Source: an uncultured Eubacteriales bacterium
GTDB lineage: Bacteria > Bacillota > Clostridia > Lachnospirales > CAG-274
Direction: 5' to 3'
Assembly: GCA_905201505.1 (NCBI GenBank)
Contig: CAJKOJ010000005.1
Coordinates: forward strand, 1 to 53,561
Length of the DNA stretch: 53,561 nt
Part shown: in pieces, positions 43,183 to 50,929 of the stretch
Layout: each line of letters begins with the position of its first letter
Position numbering within the stretch: the stretch's first letter is position 1
Position numbers and translations under genes: made by a program
The notes under the pieces: generated by a model
Told to the model about the DNA's origin: nothing
What the model saw: only the letters and a program-made list of their open reading frames with translations
Database searches by the model: none

Positions 43183-44205
43183 TTATCTTTCGCCCAATTT
43201 AAGGCTTGGATATGCGTTAAGAGACATACCTGCTGTATTTCCCTTAATATACTCATAATATCCTGCCGCACCAATCATTGCCGCATTATCTGTGCACAAT
43301 ACAATATCAGGTATACAAAGTTCAATACCCGCCTTATCACAGGCTTTTTTCATTTCTTCTCTTAAATGAGAATTGGCAGATACCCCTCCTGCAAGAGCCA
43401 GTTTATTAAGTCTTAGTTCTTTACAGGCTCTTATAGCTTTTTCAACAAGCACATCAACTACAGCCTGCTGAAAACTTGCCGCTATATCCTCCTTTTTAAA
43501 ATCCTCGCCTTTCATATTCGCCTTGTTTATATAATTTAAAACAGCAGACTTTAGTCCACTGAAACTAAAATCAAATGTACCGCTTTCAAGTACAACTCTT
43601 GGGAATTTTACTGCCTCAGGATTTCCATTTTTAGAAAGCCTGTCTATCTGAGGACCTCCCGGATAAGTAAGTCCCAAAACTCTTGCAACCTTATCATAGG
43701 CCTCACCTGCAGCATCATCTCTTGTATGTCCCAGTATTTCAAAACTATCATAATCCTTAATGTGCACCAGGTGAGTATGTCCTCCGCTTATTATCTCACA
43801 CACAAAGGGCGGCTTCCACTCCTTATTCTGTATATAATTTGCAGCAATATGCCCTTCTATGTGATGTACAGGTATTAAAGGCTTGTTAAGGGCAAAAGCC
43901 AAAGCCTTTGCTTCCGAAAGCCCTACAAGTACGGCTCCCACAAGTCCCGGGCCATAAGTAACAGCAACAGCATCAATATCCCTTTTATCAATTTCAGCCT
44001 CTTCAAGTGCAGCATCTATTACCCAATCAATAGCCTCTATATGCTTTCTTGATGCAATTTCCGGCACAACACCGCCATATATTTTATGTGTGGCAATCTG
44101 TGATGAAATTATGTTTGAAAGTACCTCTCTGCCATTTTTAACAACTGCAACAGATGTCTCATCACAGGAACTTTCTATCGCAAGTATTATAACATCCTTA
44201 TCCAT
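43183..44205 (-). CDS. tsaD: tRNA threonylcarbamoyladenosine transferase TsaD
   Basis: 340 residues. It transfers the threonylcarbamoyl group to A37 of tRNA, using the product of Sua5/TsaC. Start IILAIESSCDETSVAVV (ASKHA fold), metal-binding HHIEGHIAANY, ISGGHTHLVHIKDY, YDKVARVLGLTYPGGP and LALAGGVSANSHLR are signature stretches. The ATG overlaps the end of the upstream membrane-protein gene by 8 bases; GGAGTG precedes it. Confidence 0.97.
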   Translation of the reverse strand: MDKDVIILAIESSCDETSVAVVKNGREVLSNIISSQIATHKIYGGVVPEIASRKHIEAIDWVIDAALEEAEIDKRDIDAVAVTYGPGLVGAVLVGLSEAKALAFALNKPLIPVHHIEGHIAANYIQNKEWKPPFVCEIISGGHTHLVHIKDYDSFEILGHTRDDAAGEAYDKVARVLGLTYPGGPQIDRLSKNGNPEAVKFPRVVLESGTFDFSFSGLKSAVLNYINKANMKGEDFKKEDIAASFQQAVVDVLVEKAIRACKELRLNKLALAGGVSANSHLREEMKKACDKAGIELCIPDIVLCTDNAAMIGAAGYYEYIKGNTAGMSLNAYPSLKLGER

Positions 44206-44548
44206 TTTTTCTCACTCCATATCTAAAACCATCAGCAACAAAATAAATACCTGCCGCAACAAATATCACAGCAAAAAAAATATTTATATCCATATATCTA
44301 ACTATTTCTTCCAAAAAATTTACTATACTATTATAATACTTACCTAGCACAGAATACAAGCCCATATTTCTCAAAATTTCAACAAAATAAGTTTTGTCTG
44401 TAATCATAGCTGCAATAATACATATTAGAAAACTGAATGATGCAAAAACAAAGGCTTCAGGACTAAGCTTTCTGTCAATTTCAGTATGTTTTATTTTTTC
44501 CATTACCTCATTTTCAAAATCTTCGTTTAGTATATTTATATTATCCAT
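44198..44548 (-). CDS. Small membrane protein, likely anti-sigma factor
   Basis: 116 residues. A cytosolic N-terminal part (1-28, VMEKIKHTEIDRKLSPEAF) is followed by a membrane helix (about 30-50) and a second near 90-110. Stop TAA of the ECF sigma gene and this ATG share a base, and it overlaps tsaD, so translation is coupled. Position and topology are those of an ECF anti-sigma factor. There is no zinc-binding H-x3-C-x2-C motif, so the assignment rests on context only. Confidence 0.55.
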   Translation of the reverse strand: MDNINILNEDFENEVMEKIKHTEIDRKLSPEAFVFASFSFLICIIAAMITDKTYFVEILRNMGLYSVLGKYYNSIVNFLEEIVRYMDINIFFAVIFVAAGIYFVADGFRYGVRKNG

Positions 44549-45087
44549 TAGCCTTCATCTCTTTCCAAATCAATTTTAAGCATTTTTCTTGCTCTGTAAA
44601 TCCTGTTTTTTACCTTTGAAAGAGAAATATTCAGTATTTCTCCTATTTCCGCATACTTCATTCCCTGACTGTAATACATTACAAGAGGAATTCTGTATTT
44701 GTCCGACAGTCTTTCAATAGCAGAATTAAGCTTTTCTCTGTCTTCTCTTTTAAGGAACTCCTGTTCAGGTGATAATTCAACGTGGTGTATATTGTACTCT
44801 TCATCGCCAATAGGTACAACTGAAATTTTATTTTTCCTCATATAGTCAATTGTATGATTTACTGTAATTCTTATTATCCAGGCCGCAAAGCTATGGTCAG
44901 GATTATAACGCTCCAGATTTCTATATATTTTTACGAAAATTTCCTGAGATAAGTCACGGGAATCCTCATAATTTCCTATAACAGCAAATACCCTTGAAAA
45001 CACAAGATTTTTATAGCGTGCAACAATTTCAGAAAAGGCGTCTTTATTCCCTTTAAGGCATTCCTTCACAATATCATAGTCTGTCAT
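44548..45087 (-). CDS. ECF sigma factor
   Basis: 179 residues. Region 2 (FSEIVARYKNLVFSRV, DSRDLSQEIFVKIYRNLERY, FAAWIIRITVNHTIDYMRK) and region 4 (LSDKYRIPLVMYYSQGMKYAEIGEILNISLSKVKNRIYRARKML) with no region 3 define an extracytoplasmic-function sigma factor, RpoE type. The reading frame can start at GTG 45093, but AAGGAAGAAGG fits ATG 45087. It lies 20 bases below rnz and is fused by overlap to a small membrane protein. The target promoter is not evident in the window. Confidence 0.92.
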   Translation of the reverse strand: MTDYDIVKECLKGNKDAFSEIVARYKNLVFSRVFAVIGNYEDSRDLSQEIFVKIYRNLERYNPDHSFAAWIIRITVNHTIDYMRKNKISVVPIGDEEYNIHHVELSPEQEFLKREDREKLNSAIERLSDKYRIPLVMYYSQGMKYAEIGEILNISLSKVKNRIYRARKMLKIDLERDEG

Positions 45088-45107
45088 TTGCACGCCTTCT
45101 TCCTTAA

Positions 45108-46016
45108 TTACTCATCATCAAACATAAGACTTACAGTTCTTCTGTCCCTGCCAAGACTTGTATTTGCAAATATGCTCGCTGCATTTTTTATATACATATC
45201 AGGAAACGGCATAGCCGGACTAAAATGTGTGAGCCACATTTCTCTTACATTTCCTGCCTTAGCAATTCTCGCTGCCTCTGAAAAAAGCATATGCTTGTAC
45301 TCTTTAGCTTTATTTATCTTTTCCTCTTCCCCATACATTCCCTCACATACAAACAAATCTGACCCATTTATAAATGCAGGTAAAGCATCAACAGGTCTTG
45401 TATCCGTACAGTATGAAACACTAAGTCCCCTCCTGTCATCTCCAAGTACCATATCCGACGTATAAACCTGACCCTCAAACTCTACACTTGATTGCTTCTG
45501 AAGAACTGACCAAAGCTTTTTAGGTATATTATGTGCAATTGCACGCTCAACATTAAACCTTCCGGCTCTTTTTACGTCTACTCTGTAAGCATAACACAAT
45601 ATTTTGTGATTTACTTTAAGGCTTTTAATATTAAAAACACTTATGCTAATTTCTTCATTGGGTTCAAGCTCTATAATATCTACCCTAAATGGAAGTTCAG
45701 GACAAATTGCCTTAAGTCCGTCATATATTTTCCCAAGTCCTTTAGGTCCTACTAAAGCAAGAGGTTCCGTTCTGTTTGAATTACCAATTGTAAGAAGCAT
45801 ACCCGGAAGTCCCGATATATGATCTGCATGGTAATGTGTAAAACATATAACGTCAATATTTTTAAATCCCCAGCCCAATTGCTTCATTGTAACCTGTGTT
45901 CCCTCGCCGCAGTCTATAACCATCATTCTGCCCTCAAGCCTGAGCATAAGACTTGTAAGAAATCTCTCAGGCAAAGGCATCATTCCCCCTGTGCCCAACA
46001 GTGCAACATCCAACAT
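45108..46016 (-). CDS. rnz: Ribonuclease Z
   Basis: 302 residues. tRNA 3'-end endonuclease of the metallo-beta-lactamase fold. ALLGTGGMMPLPERFLTS, DCGEGTQVTMKQ and the zinc motif THYHADH (60-66) are diagnostic, as are SYCTDTRP and WLTHFSPAMP near the C-terminus. tRNAs without an encoded CCA, such as the tRNA-Arg in this window, need it. AAGGAGGG precedes the ATG. It follows yajC after a terminator. Confidence 0.95.
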   Translation of the reverse strand: MLDVALLGTGGMMPLPERFLTSLMLRLEGRMMVIDCGEGTQVTMKQLGWGFKNIDVICFTHYHADHISGLPGMLLTIGNSNRTEPLALVGPKGLGKIYDGLKAICPELPFRVDIIELEPNEEISISVFNIKSLKVNHKILCYAYRVDVKRAGRFNVERAIAHNIPKKLWSVLQKQSSVEFEGQVYTSDMVLGDDRRGLSVSYCTDTRPVDALPAFINGSDLFVCEGMYGEEEKINKAKEYKHMLFSEAARIAKAGNVREMWLTHFSPAMPFPDMYIKNAASIFANTSLGRDRRTVSLMFDDE

Positions 46017-46061
46017 ATATTAAACCCTCCTTTTTAAGGTATTTTAAACCTTATCAACAGC

Positions 46062-46096
46062 AAAAAATTCGGGTGTGAGCTCTGCCCACACCCGGA
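46062..46096 (-). terminator. Terminator after yajC
   Basis: CGGGTGTG and CACACCCG arms, with extra pairing toward a GCAGAGC loop region, then a run of six T on the minus strand. Some read-through is needed for rnz if it lacks its own promoter. Confidence 0.8.
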
Positions 46097-46109
46097 AATA
46101 CATTTATTA

Positions 46110-46529
46110 CTACTTTGTTTCAGAGCTTACATTAGGTGCTTTATTACCAATAATTTCTGTTTTCTTTATAGGTATTCTTACACCTCTGTTAGTACCAAAC
46201 TCAACAGTAACAACCTGGTCATTCATTTCAACAACCTTACCATAAAATCCTGATGATGTCATAACATCATCACCAATTTGAATAGCTGCCTGCATTTCCT
46301 TTAATTCCTTATCTCTCTTTCTTGAAGGTCTGATAGCAAGGAAATAAAAAATAGCTACAAGTGCCAATACATAAATAATCATACCAATAGTACCAAAGCC
46401 CATGCCGCCACTGGATTGTGCAGCCTGTGTTGCTGCCTGAGCAGTTGATGCTGCCTGTGTTGCCGCTTCACTTGCACTTTCCATAACCACAACAGGTGCT
46501 TCTGTTAACAAAGACAATAATAAGTTCAT
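46110..46529 (-). CDS. yajC: Preprotein translocase subunit YajC
   Basis: 139 residues. Small SecDF-associated membrane protein. An Ala/Gln/Ser-rich N-terminus (about 18-43), longer than usual, precedes the single membrane helix (GMIIYVLALVAIFYFLAI) and the typical RPSRKRDKELKEMQAAIQIGDDVMTSSGFYGKV. GGAGAG precedes the ATG. SecD/SecF and tgt, its frequent neighbours, are not here. Confidence 0.9.
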   Translation of the reverse strand: MNLLLSLLTEAPVVVMESASEAATQAASTAQAATQAAQSSGGMGFGTIGMIIYVLALVAIFYFLAIRPSRKRDKELKEMQAAIQIGDDVMTSSGFYGKVVEMNDQVVTVEFGTNRGVRIPIKKTEIIGNKAPNVSSETK

Positions 46530-46565
46530 TAGTTAATCTCTCCTATACATATATTTATTAAATTT

Positions 46566-46594
46566 ATTTTACCAAATAACAGGAATATAGTCAA
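46566..46594 (-). promoter_or_regulatory. Promoter of yajC
   Basis: TTGACT (46594-46589), 17 bases, TAAAAT (46571-46566) preceded by TGG. Confidence 0.6.
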
Positions 46595-46619
46595 GGATTT
46601 TAATTTTGTAAAAATACTC

Positions 46620-46648
46620 TTGTTTATTATACCCATTAGATTTATACT
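46620..46648 (+). promoter_or_regulatory. Promoter of the YbaK-like gene
   Basis: TTGTTT (46620-46625), 17 bases, TATACT (46643-46648). Confidence 0.5.
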
Positions 46649-46677
46649 ATACTAAAAAGTTATGGAGGTAAAATAAT

Positions 46678-47154
46678 ATGTCAATTGATAAAGTAAGAAC
46701 TTTTTTAAAGGAGAAGGGACTGGCTGACAGAATTAAAGAATTTGATGATTCCAGTGCCACTGTAGAACTTGCCGCAAAGGCTGTGGGCTGTGAGCCTGCA
46801 AGAATAGCAAAAACCTTATCCTTTTTATTAAACAGCGATTTACCTATACTTATTGTTGCTGCAGGCGATGCCAAGGTTGACAACAAAAAATATAAGGAAC
46901 AGTTTAACCAAAAGGCAAAAATGATTCCCTGGGATAATGTAGAAGAATATACTGGATATGCTCCCGGTGGTGTATGTCCATTTGTACCAAAAAATAATGT
47001 GAGTGTTTACCTTGATGTATCCCTCAAGCGTTTTGATACAGTATATCCTGCTGCAGGCAGTTCCAACAGTGCTGTAGAGCTTTCAATACCTGAACTTGAA
47101 ACGCTTTCATCATTTCTTTGCTGGATAGATGTATGCAAAGACTGGCAGAATTAA
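46678..47154 (+). CDS. YbaK/aminoacyl-tRNA deacylase family protein
   Basis: 158 residues, single-domain form of the editing domain of prolyl-tRNA synthetases. It hydrolyses mischarged tRNA. RIAKTLSF contains the conserved substrate-binding Lys, AAGDAKVDNKKY follows, and YAPGGVCPF is the conserved Gly loop near residue 95. Whether it acts on Cys-tRNA(Pro), Ala-tRNA(Pro) or another substrate is not visible. GGAGGT precedes the ATG. Confidence 0.85.
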   Translation: MSIDKVRTFLKEKGLADRIKEFDDSSATVELAAKAVGCEPARIAKTLSFLLNSDLPILIVAAGDAKVDNKKYKEQFNQKAKMIPWDNVEEYTGYAPGGVCPFVPKNNVSVYLDVSLKRFDTVYPAAGSSNSAVELSIPELETLSSFLCWIDVCKDWQN

Positions 47155-47161
47155 TTTAAAC

Positions 47162-47192
47162 AGGAGACTGTTCATCAATTTAACAGTCTCCT
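47162..47192. terminator. Bidirectional terminator
   Basis: AGGAGACTGTT and its complement around a 9-base loop. Shared by the YbaK-like gene and the GH13 gene. Confidence 0.8.
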
Positions 47193-47217
47193 CTCACAAT
47201 TCACATATACCTTAATT

Positions 47218-49305
47218 TTATTTACAGTCTGCAATCACACAGCTGCCCTGTGCCTTGCACTTAATCTTTATACAGCCATTTTCCACTTTATACTCTTTAT
47301 GCTCTCTGTCCCATGTGCCCTCTCCGGACTGAACAATTCTGTAGAATACGGTACCGTTTGCCGCTTCTACCCTCCATGCGGGAACAATTACTTCCTGAGG
47401 TTTATCATTATTGTTTATTACAACTATAATTCTTTCATCATCTGTCCACCTGCCATAGCACATTATACCATAGCTCATATACAAATAATCAAGAGAACCA
47501 TGGGCAAAAGCCCTGTATCTTTTATGAATACTTATAAGTGCCTTGTAATAATCAAGTATTTCCTTATCCTCATTTCCCCAAGGATATGTTCTTCTGTTGT
47601 CAGGATCAGTCCAGCCCGTTACTCCCGCTTCATCGCCGTAATAAATTGTAGGGGCTCCAATCCAGGTCATTTGGAAAGTTATAGCCTCCCTCATAATATC
47701 TTTATTTATCCCTGTATCAGCCTCCTGGTATCCCATAGTATGCAAACGTCCAACCTTTTTATTTGTTCTCGTTAAAAACCTTGAATGATCATGATTTGAT
47801 AATTCATTCATAGCTACAGATAAACTTTCAAAGCTGAATCGTGACATATAATAACGCATCTTTCCTTCAAAATCTCCTGCATTATTATATTTGTCCCATG
47901 AACACTGCTCACTATGTTTCTCCATACCTGTTAAAAACCATGTGATAGGTTCCATAAAGGCGTCATAATTCATAACTGTATCCCATTGGTCACCGCAAAG
48001 CCAGTCTTTAGGGTCACCATAATGTTCAGCCAAAATAAGAGCCTCAGGGTTAGCTTCCTTAACAGCCTTTCTAAAATCTCTCCAAAACTGCATATTAAAC
48101 TCCTTGCTTGTTCCCAAATCCGCAGCTACATCAAGCCGCCACCCGTCTGCATTATATGGAGGTGAAACCCATTTTCTGCCTATATTTATAATATAATCAT
48201 ATAATTCCTTTGAACCTTCATAATTAAGTTTAGGGTGATTTGAATGTCCCCACCAACCGTCATAACTTTCGTTTCCCGGCCAATGTCCTCCGTGCCAGCT
48301 AAAGAAATTATGATAAGGACTGCTTTCACTCATAAAGGCACCTTCAGCATATCCGTTTTTCTTATAAAATCCTTCTCTGTCAAGCCACTTATTAAAAGCT
48401 CCGCAATGGTTAAATACACCATCAAGTATTACTCTTATTCCATTTTTATGGGCTAGAGAAATTAAATCAGCCATAAGCCTGTTACTTGCTTCAAGGTTTT
48501 CCTTATCTGTTGTTCTTATCATATACATTGTAGCTTCAGCATTATCCTTTTTGCCCTCTTCCAGAGCCTTTCCTCCGTCATTTATTATAACTCCGTAATG
48601 GGGGTCAATGCTGTCATAATCTTGAATATCATACTTATGATTACTTGGTGACACAAATACAGGATTAAAATAAATAACTTCTACTCCCAGCTCTTTAAGA
48701 TAACCCATTTTTTCCATTACACCCTTTAAGTCACCGCCATAAAAATTGCAGACATCCAGATTTTCAATAGGAGCATTCCAATCCTTAACAGACTTTGATG
48801 TTACCCCTAAATAGGCATACTCATTATCCACAACATCATTACTTTTATCACCATTATAAAAACGGTCGACATATATCTGATATATGACAGCACCTTTAGC
48901 CCAGTCAGGCGTTTTAAACTCAGGTATAACTGTAAAATTATACTCACTGTTTACAGACTTTACAAGTCCCTGTTTGTTGTAATAATATACACGCTCTTTT
49001 TTATTCAGTATGAAATAATAATTACTCTTTTTCTCACCGCAGTTAAAGCATCCCTCGTAATAATCAAAATACTCTTCTGATTTTACAATTTTCATAGGAT
49101 AGTTTTCCCCATCAAAACACACAAACACCTTATCCAAATCATTTTTCCCAGTTCTGATTCGGACAGACACCTTCTCATTTTTATGCGGTGAAACAGGATT
49201 TCTGTAATTTTCGCTTTCATCAGAAAAAATGGCATCTATATTAATATATTCAAAATTCATTTTTGCTAACATCAGCAGTCTTTCTATATATTCAAACTTT
49301 TCCAT
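47218..49305 (-). CDS. GH13 alpha-glucan hydrolase (neopullulanase/cyclomaltodextrinase-like)
   Basis: 695 residues, no signal peptide, so it acts inside the cell on imported maltodextrins. An N-terminal beta domain (about 1-125) precedes the TIM barrel starting at WAKGAVIYQIYVDRFYNGD. The four GH13 regions are seen as DGVFNHCG, GWRLDVAADLG (nucleophile Asp), ILAEHYGDP (acid/base Glu) and NELSNHDHSRFLTR. An insert of about 40 residues (DGGKALEEGKKDNAEATMY) lies after region I. A C-terminal beta domain closes the enzyme. Product specificity (pullulan, cyclodextrin or linear dextrin) is undecided. GAGGTGAAGGT precedes the ATG. Confidence 0.88.
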   Translation of the reverse strand: MEKFEYIERLLMLAKMNFEYINIDAIFSDESENYRNPVSPHKNEKVSVRIRTGKNDLDKVFVCFDGENYPMKIVKSEEYFDYYEGCFNCGEKKSNYYFILNKKERVYYYNKQGLVKSVNSEYNFTVIPEFKTPDWAKGAVIYQIYVDRFYNGDKSNDVVDNEYAYLGVTSKSVKDWNAPIENLDVCNFYGGDLKGVMEKMGYLKELGVEVIYFNPVFVSPSNHKYDIQDYDSIDPHYGVIINDGGKALEEGKKDNAEATMYMIRTTDKENLEASNRLMADLISLAHKNGIRVILDGVFNHCGAFNKWLDREGFYKKNGYAEGAFMSESSPYHNFFSWHGGHWPGNESYDGWWGHSNHPKLNYEGSKELYDYIINIGRKWVSPPYNADGWRLDVAADLGTSKEFNMQFWRDFRKAVKEANPEALILAEHYGDPKDWLCGDQWDTVMNYDAFMEPITWFLTGMEKHSEQCSWDKYNNAGDFEGKMRYYMSRFSFESLSVAMNELSNHDHSRFLTRTNKKVGRLHTMGYQEADTGINKDIMREAITFQMTWIGAPTIYYGDEAGVTGWTDPDNRRTYPWGNEDKEILDYYKALISIHKRYRAFAHGSLDYLYMSYGIMCYGRWTDDERIIVVINNNDKPQEVIVPAWRVEAANGTVFYRIVQSGEGTWDREHKEYKVENGCIKIKCKAQGSCVIADCK

Positions 49306-49334
49306 ACCTTCACCTCATAGTAGTATATATTTAA

Positions 49335-49363
49335 ATTGTAAGTGTAAACCGTCTAATTGTCAA
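49335..49363 (-). promoter_or_regulatory. Promoter of the GH13 gene
   Basis: TTGACA (49363-49358), 17 bases, TACAAT (49340-49335). Confidence 0.65.
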
Positions 49364-49386
49364 TGATTTAAATTTTATAGTTATTA

Positions 49387-49415
49387 TTTACATAATTAAA
49401 AAAATCAGATATACT
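49387..49415 (+). promoter_or_regulatory. Promoter of the nitrilase-family gene
   Basis: TTTACA (49387-49392), 17 bases, TATACT (49410-49415). Confidence 0.55.
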
Positions 49416-49435
49416 TGTAAAAAGGATGTGATTTT

Positions 49436-50203
49436 ATGAAAATAGAACTTTGTCAGACAAGTATATTATGGGAAAATAAAAATGCCAATCTTGCTTCTGC
49501 TGAAAATATTATATCAAAAAGTAGCAGTGACTGTCTGTTTTTCCCTGAGATGAGCTTTACAGGCTTTTCAATGAATACAGACATAACCGGAGAAAATAAC
49601 AATTATACTGTTAATTATATGCAAAATCTTTCTGTCAAATACAAAAAAGCATTGGCATTCGGCTGGGTATACAAAAATAACGATAAGGCAGAAAATCATT
49701 ACACATTTTTAAATGAGAAAGGTGAAATACTTTCAGACTATATCAAAATTCACCCTTTTAGTTACAGCAATGAAGATAAATACTTTAAAAGCGGCTGCAA
49801 CATCACAGTATTTGAATATAAGGGTTTTAATATCTGTAATTTTATATGTTATGACTTGCGTTTTCCTGAGATTTTCCAAATAGCATCTGCAAAGGCAGAC
49901 CTTATAACAGTTGCAGCAAATTGGCCCAAATCAAGGAACGAGCACTGGAAAACCCTGTTGAAAGCCCGTGCAATTGAAAATTTATGCTATATAGCAGCAA
50001 TAAACTGTTCAGGAAATACAGGCGGCATTGAGTACAGCGGGGACAGCTGTATCATAGACCCTGCTGGCAATATAATTGAAATGCTTTCTGATAGCGAAGG
50101 AAATATAACTGCAAACCTAAATAATGACGTAAAAAAATACAGAAACTCTTTTCCTGTTAAAAATGACAGGAAAGATTGCCTGTATAAATCAATTTCATTA
50201 TAA
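49436..50203 (+). CDS. Carbon-nitrogen hydrolase, omega-amidase-like
   Basis: 255 residues, usual for the YafV/Nit2 branch of the nitrilase superfamily. The Glu-Lys-Cys triad is visible in FFPEMSFTGFSM, YIKIHPFSYSNE and NFICYDLRFPEIF. These enzymes usually deaminate omega-amides such as 2-oxoglutaramate. GDSCIIDPAGNI is the common C-terminal stretch. AAGGATG precedes the ATG. Single gene, running into the tRNA on the other strand. Confidence 0.85.
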   Translation: MKIELCQTSILWENKNANLASAENIISKSSSDCLFFPEMSFTGFSMNTDITGENNNYTVNYMQNLSVKYKKALAFGWVYKNNDKAENHYTFLNEKGEILSDYIKIHPFSYSNEDKYFKSGCNITVFEYKGFNICNFICYDLRFPEIFQIASAKADLITVAANWPKSRNEHWKTLLKARAIENLCYIAAINCSGNTGGIEYSGDSCIIDPAGNIIEMLSDSEGNITANLNNDVKKYRNSFPVKNDRKDCLYKSISL

Positions 50204-50227
50204 GTTTTTTCAATAAAAATCTAAAAA

Positions 50228-50299
50228 TGCACCCCAGGGGAATTGAACCCCTATTTCCCGGTCCGGAGCCGAGCGTTTTATCCATTAGACTAGGGATGC
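50228..50299 (-). tRNA. tRNA-Arg (anticodon CCG)
   Basis: 72 bases without CCA. The acceptor stem GCATCCC/GGGGTGC has one T-G wobble, and the discriminator is A. The anticodon stem CTCGG/CCGGG encloses CTCCGGA, giving CCG, which reads CGG, a rare codon in an AT-rich genome. The T arm AGGGG-TTCAATT-CCCCT is regular. The D arm GTCT...AAAC has a C-A mismatch at the third pair (12-23). A T-run follows at once on the minus strand and may end transcription. Confidence 0.92.
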
Positions 50300-50316
50300 A
50301 AGAAAATCATTTTAAA

Positions 50317-50350
50317 GTCTGCTGCATAATAAAGATTATACAGCAGACCT
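50317..50350 (-). terminator. Terminator of the fumarase operon
   Basis: GTCTGCTG/CAGCAGAC stem with a TATAATCTT/TATTAT extension. On the minus strand TTTAAAAT follows, a weak T-run, so the tRNA-Arg may be read through from fumB. Confidence 0.65.
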
Positions 50351-50355
50351 TTTTA

Positions 50356-50904
50356 TTATACTCTATATTTTGGAGGTTCAGTATCATAGAGATTATTTCC
50401 CTCACTGTCTATAATAACAATGCCCGGAAAATTTTCTACTTCAAGCCTGTGTATAGCTTCAGAACCCAAATCAGCATAATCCACGACTTCACACTTTTTA
50501 ACACAGGTACTTAACAAAGCACCTGCACCGCCTACAGCACCAATATAAACAGCACCATACTTTTTCATAGCCTCTATTACTTCTTTGCTTCTGGCACCTT
50601 TACCTATCATACAGGTCAAGCCAAGCTCTATGGTTTTCGGTGAATATGCGTCCATTCTATAGCTCGTTGTAGGCCCGACAGAACCAATAGGTTCGCCTGG
50701 TTTTGCAGGAGCCGGTCCTGCAAAGTATATTGCCTGATTTGTTAAATCCACAGGAAGTTCTATTCCTTTATCAAGATTTTCAAGCATTCTTTTATGGGCA
50801 GCATCCCTGGCTGTATATATAACACCTGTTATTGTTACCAAATCTCCTGCCTTTAATTCTCTTGCATTTTCCCTTGTTATTGGTGTAGTTAATTTTACAT
50901 TCAT
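50356..50904 (-). CDS. fumB: Class I fumarate hydratase, beta (C-terminal) subunit
   Basis: 182 residues. Swivelling-domain half of the two-subunit Fe-S fumarase/tartrate dehydratase, which interconverts fumarate and malate. LKAGDLVTITGVIYTARDAAHKRM, GPTTSYRMD, GKGARS and GAVGGAGAL are typical. It is separated from the alpha subunit gene by a 1.6 kb membrane-protein gene. AAGGAAGG precedes the ATG. It could be a tartrate dehydratase (TtdB); fumarase is the commoner role in clostridia. Confidence 0.92.
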   Translation of the reverse strand: MNVKLTTPITRENARELKAGDLVTITGVIYTARDAAHKRMLENLDKGIELPVDLTNQAIYFAGPAPAKPGEPIGSVGPTTSYRMDAYSPKTIELGLTCMIGKGARSKEVIEAMKKYGAVYIGAVGGAGALLSTCVKKCEVVDYADLGSEAIHRLEVENFPGIVIIDSEGNNLYDTEPPKYRV

Positions 50905-50929
50905 TCTAAGACCTTCCTTATTGCATACA

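Noticed and set aside
47299..47775. 158-residue plus-strand frame opposite the GH13 gene
   Set aside because: It is a shadow frame without a ribosome-binding site, antisense to conserved GH13 motifs.
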